From NCBI GenBank assembly GCA_030430075.1, contig JAUIGN010000061.1:1-50748 (forward strand): a DNA stretch of 50,748 bases, in the 5' to 3' direction. Origin of the DNA: a bacterium (GTDB lineage Bacteria; Planctomycetota; Planctomycetia; Pirellulales; Pirellulaceae). This document shows positions 8,205 through 18,200 of this stretch, piece after piece; the first letter of the stretch is position 1; every line of letters starts with the position of its first letter. The notes beneath the pieces were generated by a model. That model worked only from the letters and a program-made list of their open reading frames with translations. It searched no databases and was not told the DNA's origin. The translations under genes were made by a program, and so were the position numbers.

Positions 8205-8930
8205 ATGCCGGAAACCACACACACGCTGCCGATCTGCGTCATCGCCCTCATGCTGCCGCTGGTGGCAGCAGCAGCGGCGGATGATGTGGGTGCACCGATC
8301 CAGCATGCCACCGAGCACGGAACCAAGCCGGCCGCGGATGTGCTTCGGTCGGAGGCCCGTCTCGACGAGAAACTCGCACAACCGACGTCCATCTACTCAA
8401 TCGAGTCACCCTTGGTGGATGTGCTCCAGGCCCTCGCCGACAAACACGACGTTCCGATCATCGTCGACCAACCATGGCTGAAAGAACATCGGGCAGACCT
8501 CCGGTCGCCGATTACGCTTGACGCCCGCGGCTTGAGACTCCGTGACGCGCTCGACCTGATGCTGCCACGCTTGGGAATGTCCTACGTCACTCGTGACGGA
8601 TCGATTTGGATCACTTCACTCGAGCAAGCGCGGGCACATCAATACGTTCGCGCCTACCAACTGCCGCCATTCACCAAAGGTAAGGAGGAACGGCTCGTCA
8701 AAGGGCTGATCAAGACCATCAGCCCAGAGCTGTGGAAACCAAACGGCGGAAGTTACTCAGCCACGGCGGCCGGCGGTCTCTTGACGATCGATGCCAACCG
8801 GCGCCTCCACACGGCGACGATCATGACGTTAGAGAAGATTCGGCGGATGCATGATACGTCGACATCCAACCAGCCGCGTTTTCGCGGTCCCCTCACGGCG
8901 GACTCAGCGGATCCGTTCGCACCGGAATGA
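8205..8930 (+). CDS. exported protein with secretin/TonB short N-terminal-like domain
   Basis: A 241-residue protein with a signal peptide (hydrophobic ICVIALMLPLVAAAAA). About residues 65-145 resemble the short N-terminal domain of secretins and TonB receptors: a SIESPLVDVLQALADKHDVPIIVD pattern, then LRLRDALDLML with a final GSIWIT strand. Start ATG 8205 is preferred over ATG 8187 because GGAGG at 8191-8195 lies 9 bases upstream of it. It follows the kinase by 46 bases and is probably co-transcribed. No membrane ring domain is present, so it is not a secretin itself. The role is unknown, perhaps periplasmic interaction with the kinase. Confidence 0.7.
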   Translation: MPETTHTLPICVIALMLPLVAAAAADDVGAPIQHATEHGTKPAADVLRSEARLDEKLAQPTSIYSIESPLVDVLQALADKHDVPIIVDQPWLKEHRADLRSPITLDARGLRLRDALDLMLPRLGMSYVTRDGSIWITSLEQARAHQYVRAYQLPPFTKGKEERLVKGLIKTISPELWKPNGGSYSATAAGGLLTIDANRRLHTATIMTLEKIRRMHDTSTSNQPRFRGPLTADSADPFAPE

Positions 8931-9186
8931 AACGAAAGCGCCGGTCACCTGGCAACGTTGTCGCTGCCAACAATGGTGCCCACCGCACAGACCAGTGCCT
9001 GTGACCGATGGGTTGCCGGACCGAAGTCCAAGTTGCCTGGAGGCGCGGAAGCGGTATCATGAGCTAAGGCTTTCGACATGGACAGCCGAAGGTCAAGGGC
9101 CCGCCGCGGCATCATCGCTTCCCGCCGTGGGCCAACGGTTCGAGCCGACAGACGATCCACGCCCCCACTGAAGAAGGCACGAGGCA

Positions 9187-9828
9187 ATGCCCATGACACC
9201 TCATCGCAAGACGGGCAATTTCAATTCGATGCCGGTTGGCATTCGCACCGCGAAGGACGACACGCTGGTCCGACCAGTCCATTGTCTCCTCATCGCCGTG
9301 CTGCTCCTGTTGCCGGCGACGGCACGGCCTGATGTCTTGGAAGCTTCCGGGACCGGCAACGTGGAAGGCCTCGCCGGTCACTGGAGGCCAGTCGAATCGT
9401 CCCGCCATCTCCTTGACTCAAAGCTTGCCTCCCGTGGGCAAGCCGGCTTCCGCATATCGATCGACAAGAAACTCGGCGATTCCCATCGCAAGGCTACAGA
9501 CGCCTACTACGAGCAGTATGCGGCATTTCTCAAGAAGAACGGTCATGTGGCTGTCGCGTCCGGTTACATCAGATTTGACCATGGGGGTGAATCGGAAATC
9601 GTCATATCGAGCAAGGGTGGGTCGCAGTATCTTTGGTATGGCGTCGTGACTGGCGGCAATCCGCGAATTTTCCTCGGTCGCGGATCGAATGAGTCGTCGG
9701 TGGCGACGCTGGCCGTCGAGTGGGCAGCTTGGTGCAGCGATAGCCCCATCGATGTTGACCGAGACTACGCGACGGTCATCTACCGGCGGGTTGACCGCAC
9801 CGGCGTGCCGCCGCGTCGGCCGAAATAG
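9187..9828 (+). CDS. hypothetical exported protein
   Basis: A 213-residue protein. After a polar N-terminus of about 30 residues comes a hydrophobic segment (LLIAVLLLLPATA) that looks like a signal peptide or anchor. The remainder is soluble, with a mixed region around residues 120-190 containing SEIVISSKGGSQYLWYGVV. ATG 9193 is an alternative start, with GAGG 8 bases before it. I do not recognise the family. Position downstream of the kinase and the short-N-terminal protein suggests the same transcription unit, although a gap of about 250 bases separates it. Confidence 0.55.
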   Translation: MPMTPHRKTGNFNSMPVGIRTAKDDTLVRPVHCLLIAVLLLLPATARPDVLEASGTGNVEGLAGHWRPVESSRHLLDSKLASRGQAGFRISIDKKLGDSHRKATDAYYEQYAAFLKKNGHVAVASGYIRFDHGGESEIVISSKGGSQYLWYGVVTGGNPRIFLGRGSNESSVATLAVEWAAWCSDSPIDVDRDYATVIYRRVDRTGVPPRRPK

Positions 9829-9852
9829 CCAGTCGACGCGCAGGAGCGACGG

Positions 9853-9871
9853 ACCGGACGGCCGATCCGGT
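9853..9871. terminator. hairpin between convergent genes
   Basis: ACCGGA (9853-9858) pairs with TCCGGT (9866-9871) around a 7-base loop, between the convergent ends at 9828 (+) and 9943 (-). No T-run follows, so termination is uncertain. Confidence 0.3.
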
Positions 9872-9903
9872 TGGAGAGTCACCCAGGTTGCCAGCCCGCA
9901 TTG

Positions 9904-9922
9904 CGTCATGCGCCACATGACG
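9904..9922. repeat. REP-like palindrome, diverged copy 2
   Basis: CGTCATG-CGCCA-CATGACG, a perfect 7-bp stem with a 5-base loop, is followed by TACG. It resembles the blocks at 2521 and 43006 (CGTCATGC-ACA-GCATGAC-CTACG). It lies between two convergent genes and could also serve as a bidirectional terminator stem. Confidence 0.45.
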
Positions 9923-9942
9923 TACGGAACCTGCCCCGCTTC

Positions 9943-11382
9943 CTACGCAAGAATCTCTTGGATGACTTCGCCGGCGACATCGGTCAGACGGTAACTGCGG
10001 CCGTTGTGGAGGTAGGTGAGCCGCTCGTGGTCGAGTCCCAACAAGTGCAGAATCGTCGCGTGAAAATCGTTTACGCTGACTCGATTCTCGACCGCCTCGT
10101 AGCCGATTTCGTCCGTCTCGCCGTAGCTGACACCGCCTTGAATTCCCGCGCCGGCCATCCACTGCAGGAATCCCTTGGGATTGTGATCGCGCCCTTTTCC
10201 GTTCTGTGAAATCGGCATCCTGCCAAACTCGGCACCCCAGATCACGAGGGTCGAATCGAGCAGCCCGCGGGCCTCCAAGTCGGTCAACAGGCCAGCGACG
10301 GGCACGTCCGTGGCCGCGCAATGGTGCGTGTGATTCTCTGCCAGGTTGTTATGTGCATCCCACTCGCCGTCACTATACACCTGGACAAACCGCACACCGC
10401 TTTCGACGAGTCGCCTGGCCATCAGGCACTTGGACCCAAAGGACTTGGATCGTGGATTATTGATACCGTACAGCTCATGCGTGGCCTGCGTTTCTCGCGA
10501 CAGATCCACGACCTGGGTGGCCTCTTGCTGCATGCGAAACGCCAGTTCGAATGACTGCATGCGGTTGGCGAACTCAGCATCACGCGCGTGACGCCGCAGA
10601 TGTTCGCTGTTCAACTTGGCCATCAGGTCGAGCTGCGCGCGCTGGTCTTGCCTGGTGATCTGCGGTTGCCGCTGGAGGTTGAGCACGGGGGTGCCCTGCG
10701 AGCGGAAAAGGGTCCCTTGAAATGTCGAGGGCAGGAATCCTGAACCCCAGTTGTGCGGCCCGCCCTTGGCGCCCTGCGTGTTACCCATCACAACGTACCC
10801 GGGCAAACTCTGATTCTCGCTCCCCAAGCCATACGTTACCCAGGCTCCAGCGGTTGGAAAACCTGGTCGAGGTAGTCCGCTGTTGATCTGGTAGATCGCC
10901 GGAACGTGGTCATTCGAATCGCTGTAACACGATTTGAGGAACGCCATCTTGTCGACATGCCGGGCGACGTGGGTGTACTTGTCGCAGACCCATTGTCCGC
11001 ATTCACCATACTGCTTGAATGCGAAGGGCGACTTCATCAACGGTCCCGGATTGCCGAAGAACGCCTGGATATCGGTGGTTTCGCCGTCGCGCTTGTCGAG
11101 TTCCGGCTTGGGGTCGAACATGTCGACCGCACTCGGGGCCCCTTCCATGAACAGCCAGATGACCGACGTCGCCTGAGGCGCAAAATGACCTTTCCGCTGA
11201 GCCAGTGAATTCACCGGACCGGCCGGCGATTCCGTCTGCGGTGCGGCCAGCAGGCCCTGCTCTGCCAGAAGATTGGCAAAGCCGATCATCCCCGCCCCCG
11301 CGCCGGCTCGGCAAAGCCATTCTCGCCGGCTGAGCATGGTTGCCACGCGGCCGCAGGGGAACCCCTGATGATTACTTGTCAT
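9943..11382 (-). CDS. DUF1501 family twin-arginine exported protein
   Basis: A 479-residue member of the planctomycete DUF1501 family. It has a Tat-type signal (LSRREWLCRAGAGAGMIGF) and family landmarks such as SVIWLFMEGAPSAVDMFDPKP, SNDHVPAIYQINSGL, WGAEFGRMP and GRDHNPKGF, an alkaline-phosphatase/sulfatase-like fold by family knowledge. ATG 11382 lies 11 bases past the upstream gene's stop; ATG 11415 inside that gene is possible, and 11337 would start at the Tat motif. DUF1501 genes are typically paired with PSCyt1-DUF1549-DUF1553 genes, as here. The biochemical role is not established. Confidence 0.85.
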   Translation of the reverse strand: MTSNHQGFPCGRVATMLSRREWLCRAGAGAGMIGFANLLAEQGLLAAPQTESPAGPVNSLAQRKGHFAPQATSVIWLFMEGAPSAVDMFDPKPELDKRDGETTDIQAFFGNPGPLMKSPFAFKQYGECGQWVCDKYTHVARHVDKMAFLKSCYSDSNDHVPAIYQINSGLPRPGFPTAGAWVTYGLGSENQSLPGYVVMGNTQGAKGGPHNWGSGFLPSTFQGTLFRSQGTPVLNLQRQPQITRQDQRAQLDLMAKLNSEHLRRHARDAEFANRMQSFELAFRMQQEATQVVDLSRETQATHELYGINNPRSKSFGSKCLMARRLVESGVRFVQVYSDGEWDAHNNLAENHTHHCAATDVPVAGLLTDLEARGLLDSTLVIWGAEFGRMPISQNGKGRDHNPKGFLQWMAGAGIQGGVSYGETDEIGYEAVENRVSVNDFHATILHLLGLDHERLTYLHNGRSYRLTDVAGEVIQEILA

Positions 11383-11392
11383 GTCAGCTCGC

Positions 11393-13747
11393 TCAATCAA
11401 CGTAGATGAATTCATTCAGTCCGAACAGTGACTGGCAGAAATCAGCCAGCGCTTCGATCCGCGGTTCTTGTTCGGATCGCTCCGTTCGTGCCTTCGTCTG
11501 TGCCGTGATAAATTCCAGCGAAGTCGCCAGTTCCCTGTCCGTCGGCAAGCGGGCGAACGCGGCTTCGAACGCGTTCTCGATGATCGGCCGCAGATCGGCG
11601 TCTGTCGCAGACGGACTGCTGGATTTCTGACGTATCAACACGGTTGCGAAGTCACGAGCGACTGAGCGAACGAAGCGATCATTCAGCATCACCATGGCTT
11701 GAGGTGCGACGGTCGTATTCTGCCTGGCAGCACAACTGGTCATCAGGTCCGGCCGATCAAAGGCTTGGAACATCGGATAGGGAATGAGCCGTTTGTGGAA
11801 CATGTACACGCTGCGCCGCCGAGTGGCTGCATTGTCCGGAGCGTCTTTGGGATATCCTCCGCCTTTGATGTTCCTGGCAAGGTTGGCCTCGGGCGCGATG
11901 TAGGGCTTGAATCCCGGGCCACCCATTTGCAAGTTGAGTGTTTCGCTTACTGCCAGCATCGCGTCCCGCATCACTTCCGCCTCGAGTCGCTGGGGCGTCA
12001 TTCTCCAAAGCAACCGATTGGTCGGATCGACGTCCGGGCCGCGTTCGTCCGCTGCACCTCGTGTGCCGGCCTGCTGCCAGACGGCGCTGGTTAGTATCGC
12101 GCGGTGCAACGACTTGAGGTTCCAATTACTCGCGACGAACGCATTCGTCAAGTACTCGAGCAACTCCGGATGCGAAGGGACGTCGCCGCGGACACCGAAG
12201 TCACTTGTCGTACGTACGAGCCCCTGACCAAAGTGGTGGTGCCAAACCCGGTTCACCATGACGCGGGCCAGCAGCGCTCCGCCTCCCCGCTCCGTATCCG
12301 TGATCCAAGCGGCAAGCGCGCGTCGCTGCAAGGTGCTTTTGGCCTGACCAATCTCGGCGTAAGCTGCCTTCGCTCTCCGCCAGTAGTCACCGGCCTCGAC
12401 ATCTGCTGACAGCATGGCGGGAAATCCGATGCCGACCTCGATTTCTCGATCGTAAAAATCACTGCGGCGAAACAGCCAGGTCGTCCGCCGCTTGTCGTCA
12501 AAATCTTGAAAGAAGAAGGCTTCTTTCCCGCTCGGCAACTTGCCCGTCACCCGGTCACCGCTGTGAAAGACGCCCATCAACTGGTAATACTCGCGCGCCG
12601 ACAAGGCGTCGTATTTGTGATCGTGACAGCGCGCACAGGCAACGGTGATACCCAGCAGCCCCGATCCCAGCGTCGAGATTACGTCGTCCAACTCGTTGTA
12701 GCGATTCATCAGGCGTTCGCTTTCGAGGAACGATTCGGGCAACTTGAAGGCGGGCCCGGCGGTCAAAAAGCCGGTGGCGGAAACCGCACCGTCATCTTCC
12801 GGCGCGAATTCGTCACCGGCAATCTGCCACCGCACAAACTGGTCATATGGCATATTGTCGTTCAATGCTTGAATGACAAAATCACGATAGGCATAGGCGT
12901 GCGGTCGGTCCTTGTCGGCTTCCTGACCGTCGCTATCGGCATACCGGGCCACGTCCAGCCAATGCCGCCCCCACCGCTCGCCATAGCGAGGAGATTCCAA
13001 CAACTGGCCGATCAATCCTCCTATGGCGGATTCGCGATTGTCCCCATGCGCCAGGACAAAGTGATCTATTTGCTCAGGAGTCGGCGGCAAGCCGACCAGG
13101 TCAAAATACAATCGTCGCACCAGCGTTCGAGCGTTGGCAGGTTGCGATGGCCGGAGTCCTGCGGCGCTCAGCCGCCGAAAAACAAATCGGTCGATGGGCC
13201 CCTTCGACCAGCCGTCATCGGGTTGCGGAACAGGTGCGGCTACCTGCTTGAGTCGCTGAAAAGCCCAGTGCCGCTGGGCTCGATCCAGTCTGGGATCCAG
13301 GACATCCGCACCATCCGGCCACCGCGCACCTTGATCAATCCAGGCCCGGAGCAGGCTGAGCTGCTCTGCGGTAAGCCGCTGATTTCCTTCCGGCGGCATC
13401 AAGCGCTCTTCGTCGGCGCCGGATACCAGTTGAATGAGCAGACTCTCCTTGCTCTTGCCCGCGACAATCGCCCCCTCACTATCTCCCCCCTGGAACGCCT
13501 TGGCTTTGATCCCCAGGTTCAGGCCGCCCTCTGCCGTCGTCCCGGCGTGACACTCGTAACAGTGGTCACGCAAGATCGGCTGGATATCGCGCACAAAGTC
13601 AACCGACGGAGAAGGCGACGTCGGCTGCCGCGTCGCGGCGCCAGGCTCGTCCGCGGATGCTGCCGAGTGTTGCGCGAGGACAACACCGTTCAGCAATCCA
13701 AGACAGATTGCCATCGACATGAAACCACAACCCAGCTGACACGTCAT
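11393..13747 (-). CDS. PSCyt1-DUF1549-DUF1553 (cytochrome c-type) protein
   Basis: A 784-residue exported protein. After a signal peptide (MAICLGLLNGVVLA) comes the planctomycete cytochrome C-type domain with heme motif CYECH (about residues 63-67) and MPPEG. DUF1549 follows (about 155-370, including LVRRLYFDLVGLPPTPEQI and GRHWLDVARYADSDG). A second CARCH motif (CARCHDHKYD) precedes DUF1553 (about 470-750, with RVMVNRVWHHHFGQGLV and SDFGVRGDVPSHPELLE). The downstream DUF1501 gene begins 11 bases after the stop, so they form an operon. Function is inferred only: a secreted or surface redox or polysaccharide-related role has been proposed for this pair. Confidence 0.88.
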   Translation of the reverse strand: MTCQLGCGFMSMAICLGLLNGVVLAQHSAASADEPGAATRQPTSPSPSVDFVRDIQPILRDHCYECHAGTTAEGGLNLGIKAKAFQGGDSEGAIVAGKSKESLLIQLVSGADEERLMPPEGNQRLTAEQLSLLRAWIDQGARWPDGADVLDPRLDRAQRHWAFQRLKQVAAPVPQPDDGWSKGPIDRFVFRRLSAAGLRPSQPANARTLVRRLYFDLVGLPPTPEQIDHFVLAHGDNRESAIGGLIGQLLESPRYGERWGRHWLDVARYADSDGQEADKDRPHAYAYRDFVIQALNDNMPYDQFVRWQIAGDEFAPEDDGAVSATGFLTAGPAFKLPESFLESERLMNRYNELDDVISTLGSGLLGITVACARCHDHKYDALSAREYYQLMGVFHSGDRVTGKLPSGKEAFFFQDFDDKRRTTWLFRRSDFYDREIEVGIGFPAMLSADVEAGDYWRRAKAAYAEIGQAKSTLQRRALAAWITDTERGGGALLARVMVNRVWHHHFGQGLVRTTSDFGVRGDVPSHPELLEYLTNAFVASNWNLKSLHRAILTSAVWQQAGTRGAADERGPDVDPTNRLLWRMTPQRLEAEVMRDAMLAVSETLNLQMGGPGFKPYIAPEANLARNIKGGGYPKDAPDNAATRRRSVYMFHKRLIPYPMFQAFDRPDLMTSCAARQNTTVAPQAMVMLNDRFVRSVARDFATVLIRQKSSSPSATDADLRPIIENAFEAAFARLPTDRELATSLEFITAQTKARTERSEQEPRIEALADFCQSLFGLNEFIYVD

Positions 13748-13996
13748 AGAATGAACCTTGATGCGAATTTGTGCGCATTCGCCCCGAGGCTTCAGAGGGG
13801 AAACTGGCCGCGTGGCGGGGCCTCCATTATAGCACCGTCAACGCACGCCGTTTCGGGCTCCTCCGTGATTCTTCCCTGCATCCAGCTGCTCTGCCAGGCA
13901 TCGTCGACCGGAGCACTCCGGCCAGCATATTCGCCGCCCGAAAGAAGTCCCGCCGTCCACGGGACGACGACGACAACGAAAGCAGGAGGCCAGAGG
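13748..13996. other. intergenic region between minus-strand genes
   Basis: These 249 bases between the carrier gene and the DUF1553 gene contain no supported gene, RNA or repeat. They should hold the promoter of the DUF1553-DUF1501 pair, but no convincing promoter elements were seen. Confidence 0.3.
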
Positions 13997-15154
13997 CTAT
14001 TCTTGCACCACGCTGCCGGCAGCGGTCCTGGGACTTTCTTGCCGAACGTCGACCGGACGCGCCCGCCACCAATTGGCGAGCGTCGACGCCACAATGTTCA
14101 TCACGGGACCGAAGACGATCGGCACCAAGCCGAGCGTGGTGACTTGCCCCAGCGACTTGGCGAGTCCCGCCGCCATGCCGGAGTTTTGCAGACCGACTTC
14201 GAGGGCAATCGTTCTGCATGTGACCCGGTCTCGGCCCAGCAAGCGGCAGACGAAGTAGCCCAGCGAAAAACCGGCCATGCTGTGTAGCAGGCAGGCCAGA
14301 ACGAGCAGCGGGCCAACCTGCAACAGCTTGTCGCGTCCGATCGCGACGGTCAACACCGTCATGATCAGGATGCCGACCATCGAAACGAGAGGCATGACAC
14401 GATCGAGCCATTGGAGCCGATGGTAGATCAGATGATGAAAGATCAAGCCCGCCAGTACCGGGAGTAGCACGATCTTCGTCATGCTCCACATCATCGCCGG
14501 CACGTCGATCTTCACCAGTTCTCCGGCGAGCACATGCATCAACAGCGGCGTCACGAGTGGAGCCAGCAGCGTGGAAAAAGCGGTCATCGTGACGGACATC
14601 GCCACATTGGCTCTCGCAATGAATGCCATCACGTTTGAAGCCAGTCCACTGGGCGAGCAACCGACCAGCACGAGCCCGGCGGCAATCTGCGGTGACAGGT
14701 CGAAGGAATGGGCAAGGCCAAGGCCAACCAACGGCATAATGGTGAATTGACACACCAACCCGATCAGCACGCCAGCCGGCATTTTGAAAACGCGCGTGAA
14801 GTCCGCGACGCTGAGCGTCGTCCCCATGGCAAACATGATGGTCTGCAGAACAGGAATGAACACGACACTCATTTCCTGATCGCCAAGCCACGGAAACTGT
14901 GCCGGAAACGTAATGAACCACTTGCTGTATGCCAACCCGACGACAACGCCAGCGGCAATCCAGGACGTAAACGCAAGCTGCTTTAATACGCCCCGGCCTG
15001 TCGATGCGGCCAAGGAAAGCGACAGAACGCCGACGGTCAAGATCGGCCCGATCCAGCCTGTGTTCCCGGCCACGCCGACCACGCTCAAGGCAACGGCGCT
15101 AACGCCAGTCAGGCCGAGGAATAGTCGCGACGGGAATGCAGAATCAACCTTCAT
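13997..15154 (-). CDS. bile acid:sodium symporter (BASS/SBF) family transporter
   Basis: A 385-residue integral membrane protein with about ten hydrophobic helices. Two crossed-helix signatures of the BASS family are visible: GLVLVGCSPSGLASNVMAFIA and LEVGLQNSGMAAGLA, both in the expected halves. Start ATG 15154 is chosen because homology begins there; upstream in-frame sequence is charged and unlikely. Members import organic acids or sterol conjugates with Na+; the substrate here is unknown. It is not Acr3: the characteristic Acr3 cysteine motif is absent. It is convergent with nothing and sits between the DUF1553 gene and the second kinase, apparently as a single gene. Confidence 0.85.
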   Translation of the reverse strand: MKVDSAFPSRLFLGLTGVSAVALSVVGVAGNTGWIGPILTVGVLSLSLAASTGRGVLKQLAFTSWIAAGVVVGLAYSKWFITFPAQFPWLGDQEMSVVFIPVLQTIMFAMGTTLSVADFTRVFKMPAGVLIGLVCQFTIMPLVGLGLAHSFDLSPQIAAGLVLVGCSPSGLASNVMAFIARANVAMSVTMTAFSTLLAPLVTPLLMHVLAGELVKIDVPAMMWSMTKIVLLPVLAGLIFHHLIYHRLQWLDRVMPLVSMVGILIMTVLTVAIGRDKLLQVGPLLVLACLLHSMAGFSLGYFVCRLLGRDRVTCRTIALEVGLQNSGMAAGLAKSLGQVTTLGLVPIVFGPVMNIVASTLANWWRARPVDVRQESPRTAAGSVVQE

Positions 15155-15277
15155 CTGGGTACGGCTCGATCGACTGGCACGATGACACCGGGCTGTTGTT
15201 TGCTGCAACTTTCCGGGGCATCGCAGGCAAGGGGCGGCGCGCTCTGGCATTCCTACTGTACCGTATCTTCGGCGCGC

Positions 15278-18200
15278 TTACCGCCTACCGGCACCACCAG
15301 CGGCGCGAGATGTTTGACGCCCGGGAGTGATCCCACGACTGCTGGCCAATTCACCGAACCGTTGAACTTGCTGCCAACCCTGCGGGCTCCGCCGACGCAA
15401 AATCATTTCCCCCGCATAGCGAGGAATCACAAAGAAGCCGAACACGTTCACGGGCGCCATATCAACGCGCTGCGCTCGCAAAGGAGCTTGATAGTCGATC
15501 GTGACAAACTCCATGGTTTGCGCCGCTTGCTGGTCCCCAGGCGCGACCGCTGCTCGGTACACTTCGATTTCGTGACTCGGTGCAAATTGGTCTGGTGCTT
15601 CGACCAACCCAATCACCATGTGGTTGGCAAAGTCCACGTGCGGCGGGGAAAACTTGTCCCGAGGCTGGCCGTCACCGGTGTGTTTACTCCAGATACGCTG
15701 CCATCTCTCTTGATCGGTAATGCGTAACCGTTGTGGCACGCTGAGTTGGGAGTCCGTTCCCGTAAAGGACATGACGGGGAGAACCTGGCCACTTCCCAGC
15801 ACACCTTTTTCCACCGGCACCAGTTGGATCGCATTGAACATTGAATAGCCGCTCCCGTCACGGTGGCTGACAATGCGGATCGTCTCACCTGCCTTTACGT
15901 CAACATCGAACGTGACGTATTGCAGCCCTTCCTGGAGTTTCGCGGAACGGAAGGCGGGCGAGTTCTCCTTGCTGGTCGCCTTCTTTCCCAGACTGCGATC
16001 TCCAACGACGAGTTCCACGTTTGCGTTCTGGTCTGGCGCGTTGCCATGCGCGTAGACGAACAGTTGGTAACGACCCGGCGCGACATCCAGGAGCGTCGCT
16101 TCGAGATCAACGCATTGACAGTTGTGATAAATATAGCCGCGGAAGACCTGGTTCTCCGTCTTGACGGCCCATTCGCCGTCGAACCGAGTCATCCTCAGCC
16201 TGGCCGAACTCCCGCTGCCGTCCGCATGCCGCATGTAGTCGACGGCGGTCGTCCCAAGATCGACGAAGTTCCAGATGTCGTCCGGAGCGCCGACGACGCC
16301 ATCGTAGTTTCCTCGCCCGGGATCGAATGCAAATCCGATGTGGATTGCTCGGTAGATCGAATTCGCTTCACGAGACTGTCGTCGGTCGACGTTCGCAACA
16401 GGTGCCACCTCGAACCAGACGGCGTTGCTGACAAGCTTCTCCGCGTCGTCGCCCCCCACGCGTGCCATTGATGCGCGCAGCTTGTGCCGTCCTTGCGCCA
16501 TGACGAGGTGAGTACCGTCGGCCTGAGAGACCCACTTCTGGCCGCTCGGTCCCGTCAGGTTGATTGCGATCGCTGCCATGGCATTCCGGCCCGGCAGCAG
16601 TTCGGAAAGCGACCGCTTGAGGACCGCGTCATGTCGCTCGTACCAGATGCCATCAACCTCGATTTCACACGATGACGGATGAGCGACATAGGGCAAGGTT
16701 TCGGGTTCCGTACGCCCCCTGCCGGAATTGTTGCGAAGATCCACGAAAAACCGCGGGGCACGGTCGACTGCTGGATCATGAACGGAGTCGCTACGAATCT
16801 CCTCCGGGACACACGGCCGAACACGGATCTGGATTCCGTTGCTCGACGCGCCCCAGTGCAGATCACCATCACCTTGGCTCGGCCGGCCATGTTCGTCTGA
16901 CAAACCATCAGCGGTGATCGGGGCTGCATAGAATCGAGTCCACCACTGCTGGTTGCCGAGATACTTGTAGACCAGAATCTTCCTGTCTTGCTCAATCTTC
17001 ACCAGGGCCGCCGAGTAGCCGACGTCGCCCGCCCCCAGATCCAGTTCGAGTGTATCGAGAAGCCGATAGGCGGGACGTTCCCCTTGCTCATATCCAAACC
17101 GCTTGCAGGCTGCGGCCAGGACGTCATTAACATCTGCGTTTTCAGGAAGCGACATCTCCGGATAGATGCCATTTCGCCAGATCACCGGGCGCGACCTGAG
17201 CTTTCGTTCCAGAATGCGCAACTCGCTGGGAGAATCGGGTGGAGTCGAAGCGGCGACAACCGCTTTATTCTGATGATCCACTGGCGGCGATGCGCTGGTG
17301 CGTTGCGCATCGATCGTTGCTGGAGCCCGATGAAACATCATGTACCGGACGTCCTTGGCAGGAGCGGCCGGCATTGCTTCGACCGGCGGATCACTGGCGA
17401 TGTCCGCCGGCTCGTCGTTGACAGCAACCCACAGCCATTCTCCCATCAGGCGATATCGGCCGAGCTTGCGCACTTCTCGACCACCGTCTTCCTCAAGAAA
17501 GTCAATTCGCTCGGCCGACACGATCCGGAAACGCTGATGAACCGACCGCGACTTCTCTTTCAGCGACCGAATCTGCAGTGTCTGATCGCGAATGGTGGCG
17601 ACCATCTCTCCGCTGTCAAACGGCTCACTATTCGCATTAAGTTGAGTTGAAAGCAGATGCCAGGTCCCATCGAGTCGTTGACTGAAATCTGCCGGCCCCT
17701 GATTACTCTGCTGTTGCGTTTCACCAGCAATCTGCATCTCGGCGTCCGGCAGCGGTGGCGTTAGCTCCTGGCCGCCGTCGATCGCGGTGAGCGATTGACG
17801 AACGACCACGTGGAGCGATTCCGGGTAGCTGACTTGAAGCTCGTTGGCATCCCGATCCAGAGAGATGTCCACCGCCGGCTGCGACGAAAACAACTGGGTG
17901 AGGATTTCGACCAGCGCCGAGGCCTCGATGTTCGCGAATGAGAATCGAGTCTTCCTCCGCGATTCCGGCGACGCTCCCTTTTCCGACCTGCGATACTGGA
18001 GTCGAGCCAACGCACAGCGAAAGCCGATCCAGGCCTGCGGCGAGTACTTGGCGAACTTTCGGTAGTGCCCGTCGACACGAACCAGAATCTGGTGCGGCCC
18101 CCACGTGCGGTCGTTGCCGACAATGATCTGCCGTGCCTTGATTGATTGCTCCCGACCTCCAAGCGACCACCTGAGGTTTTGCGGCGGGCTCAGTATCAGC

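Noticed and set aside
12506..14287. A 593-codon plus-strand reading frame.
   Set aside because: It is antisense to the well-supported DUF1553 gene and runs into the carrier gene; it has low-complexity, Arg-rich sequence and no domain.
13997..15154. The BASS carrier considered as the missing arsenite permease Acr3.
   Set aside because: Acr3 belongs to a related superfamily, but its conserved Cys motif is absent and the BASS signatures fit better; it is also 9.5 kb from the ars genes on the other strand.
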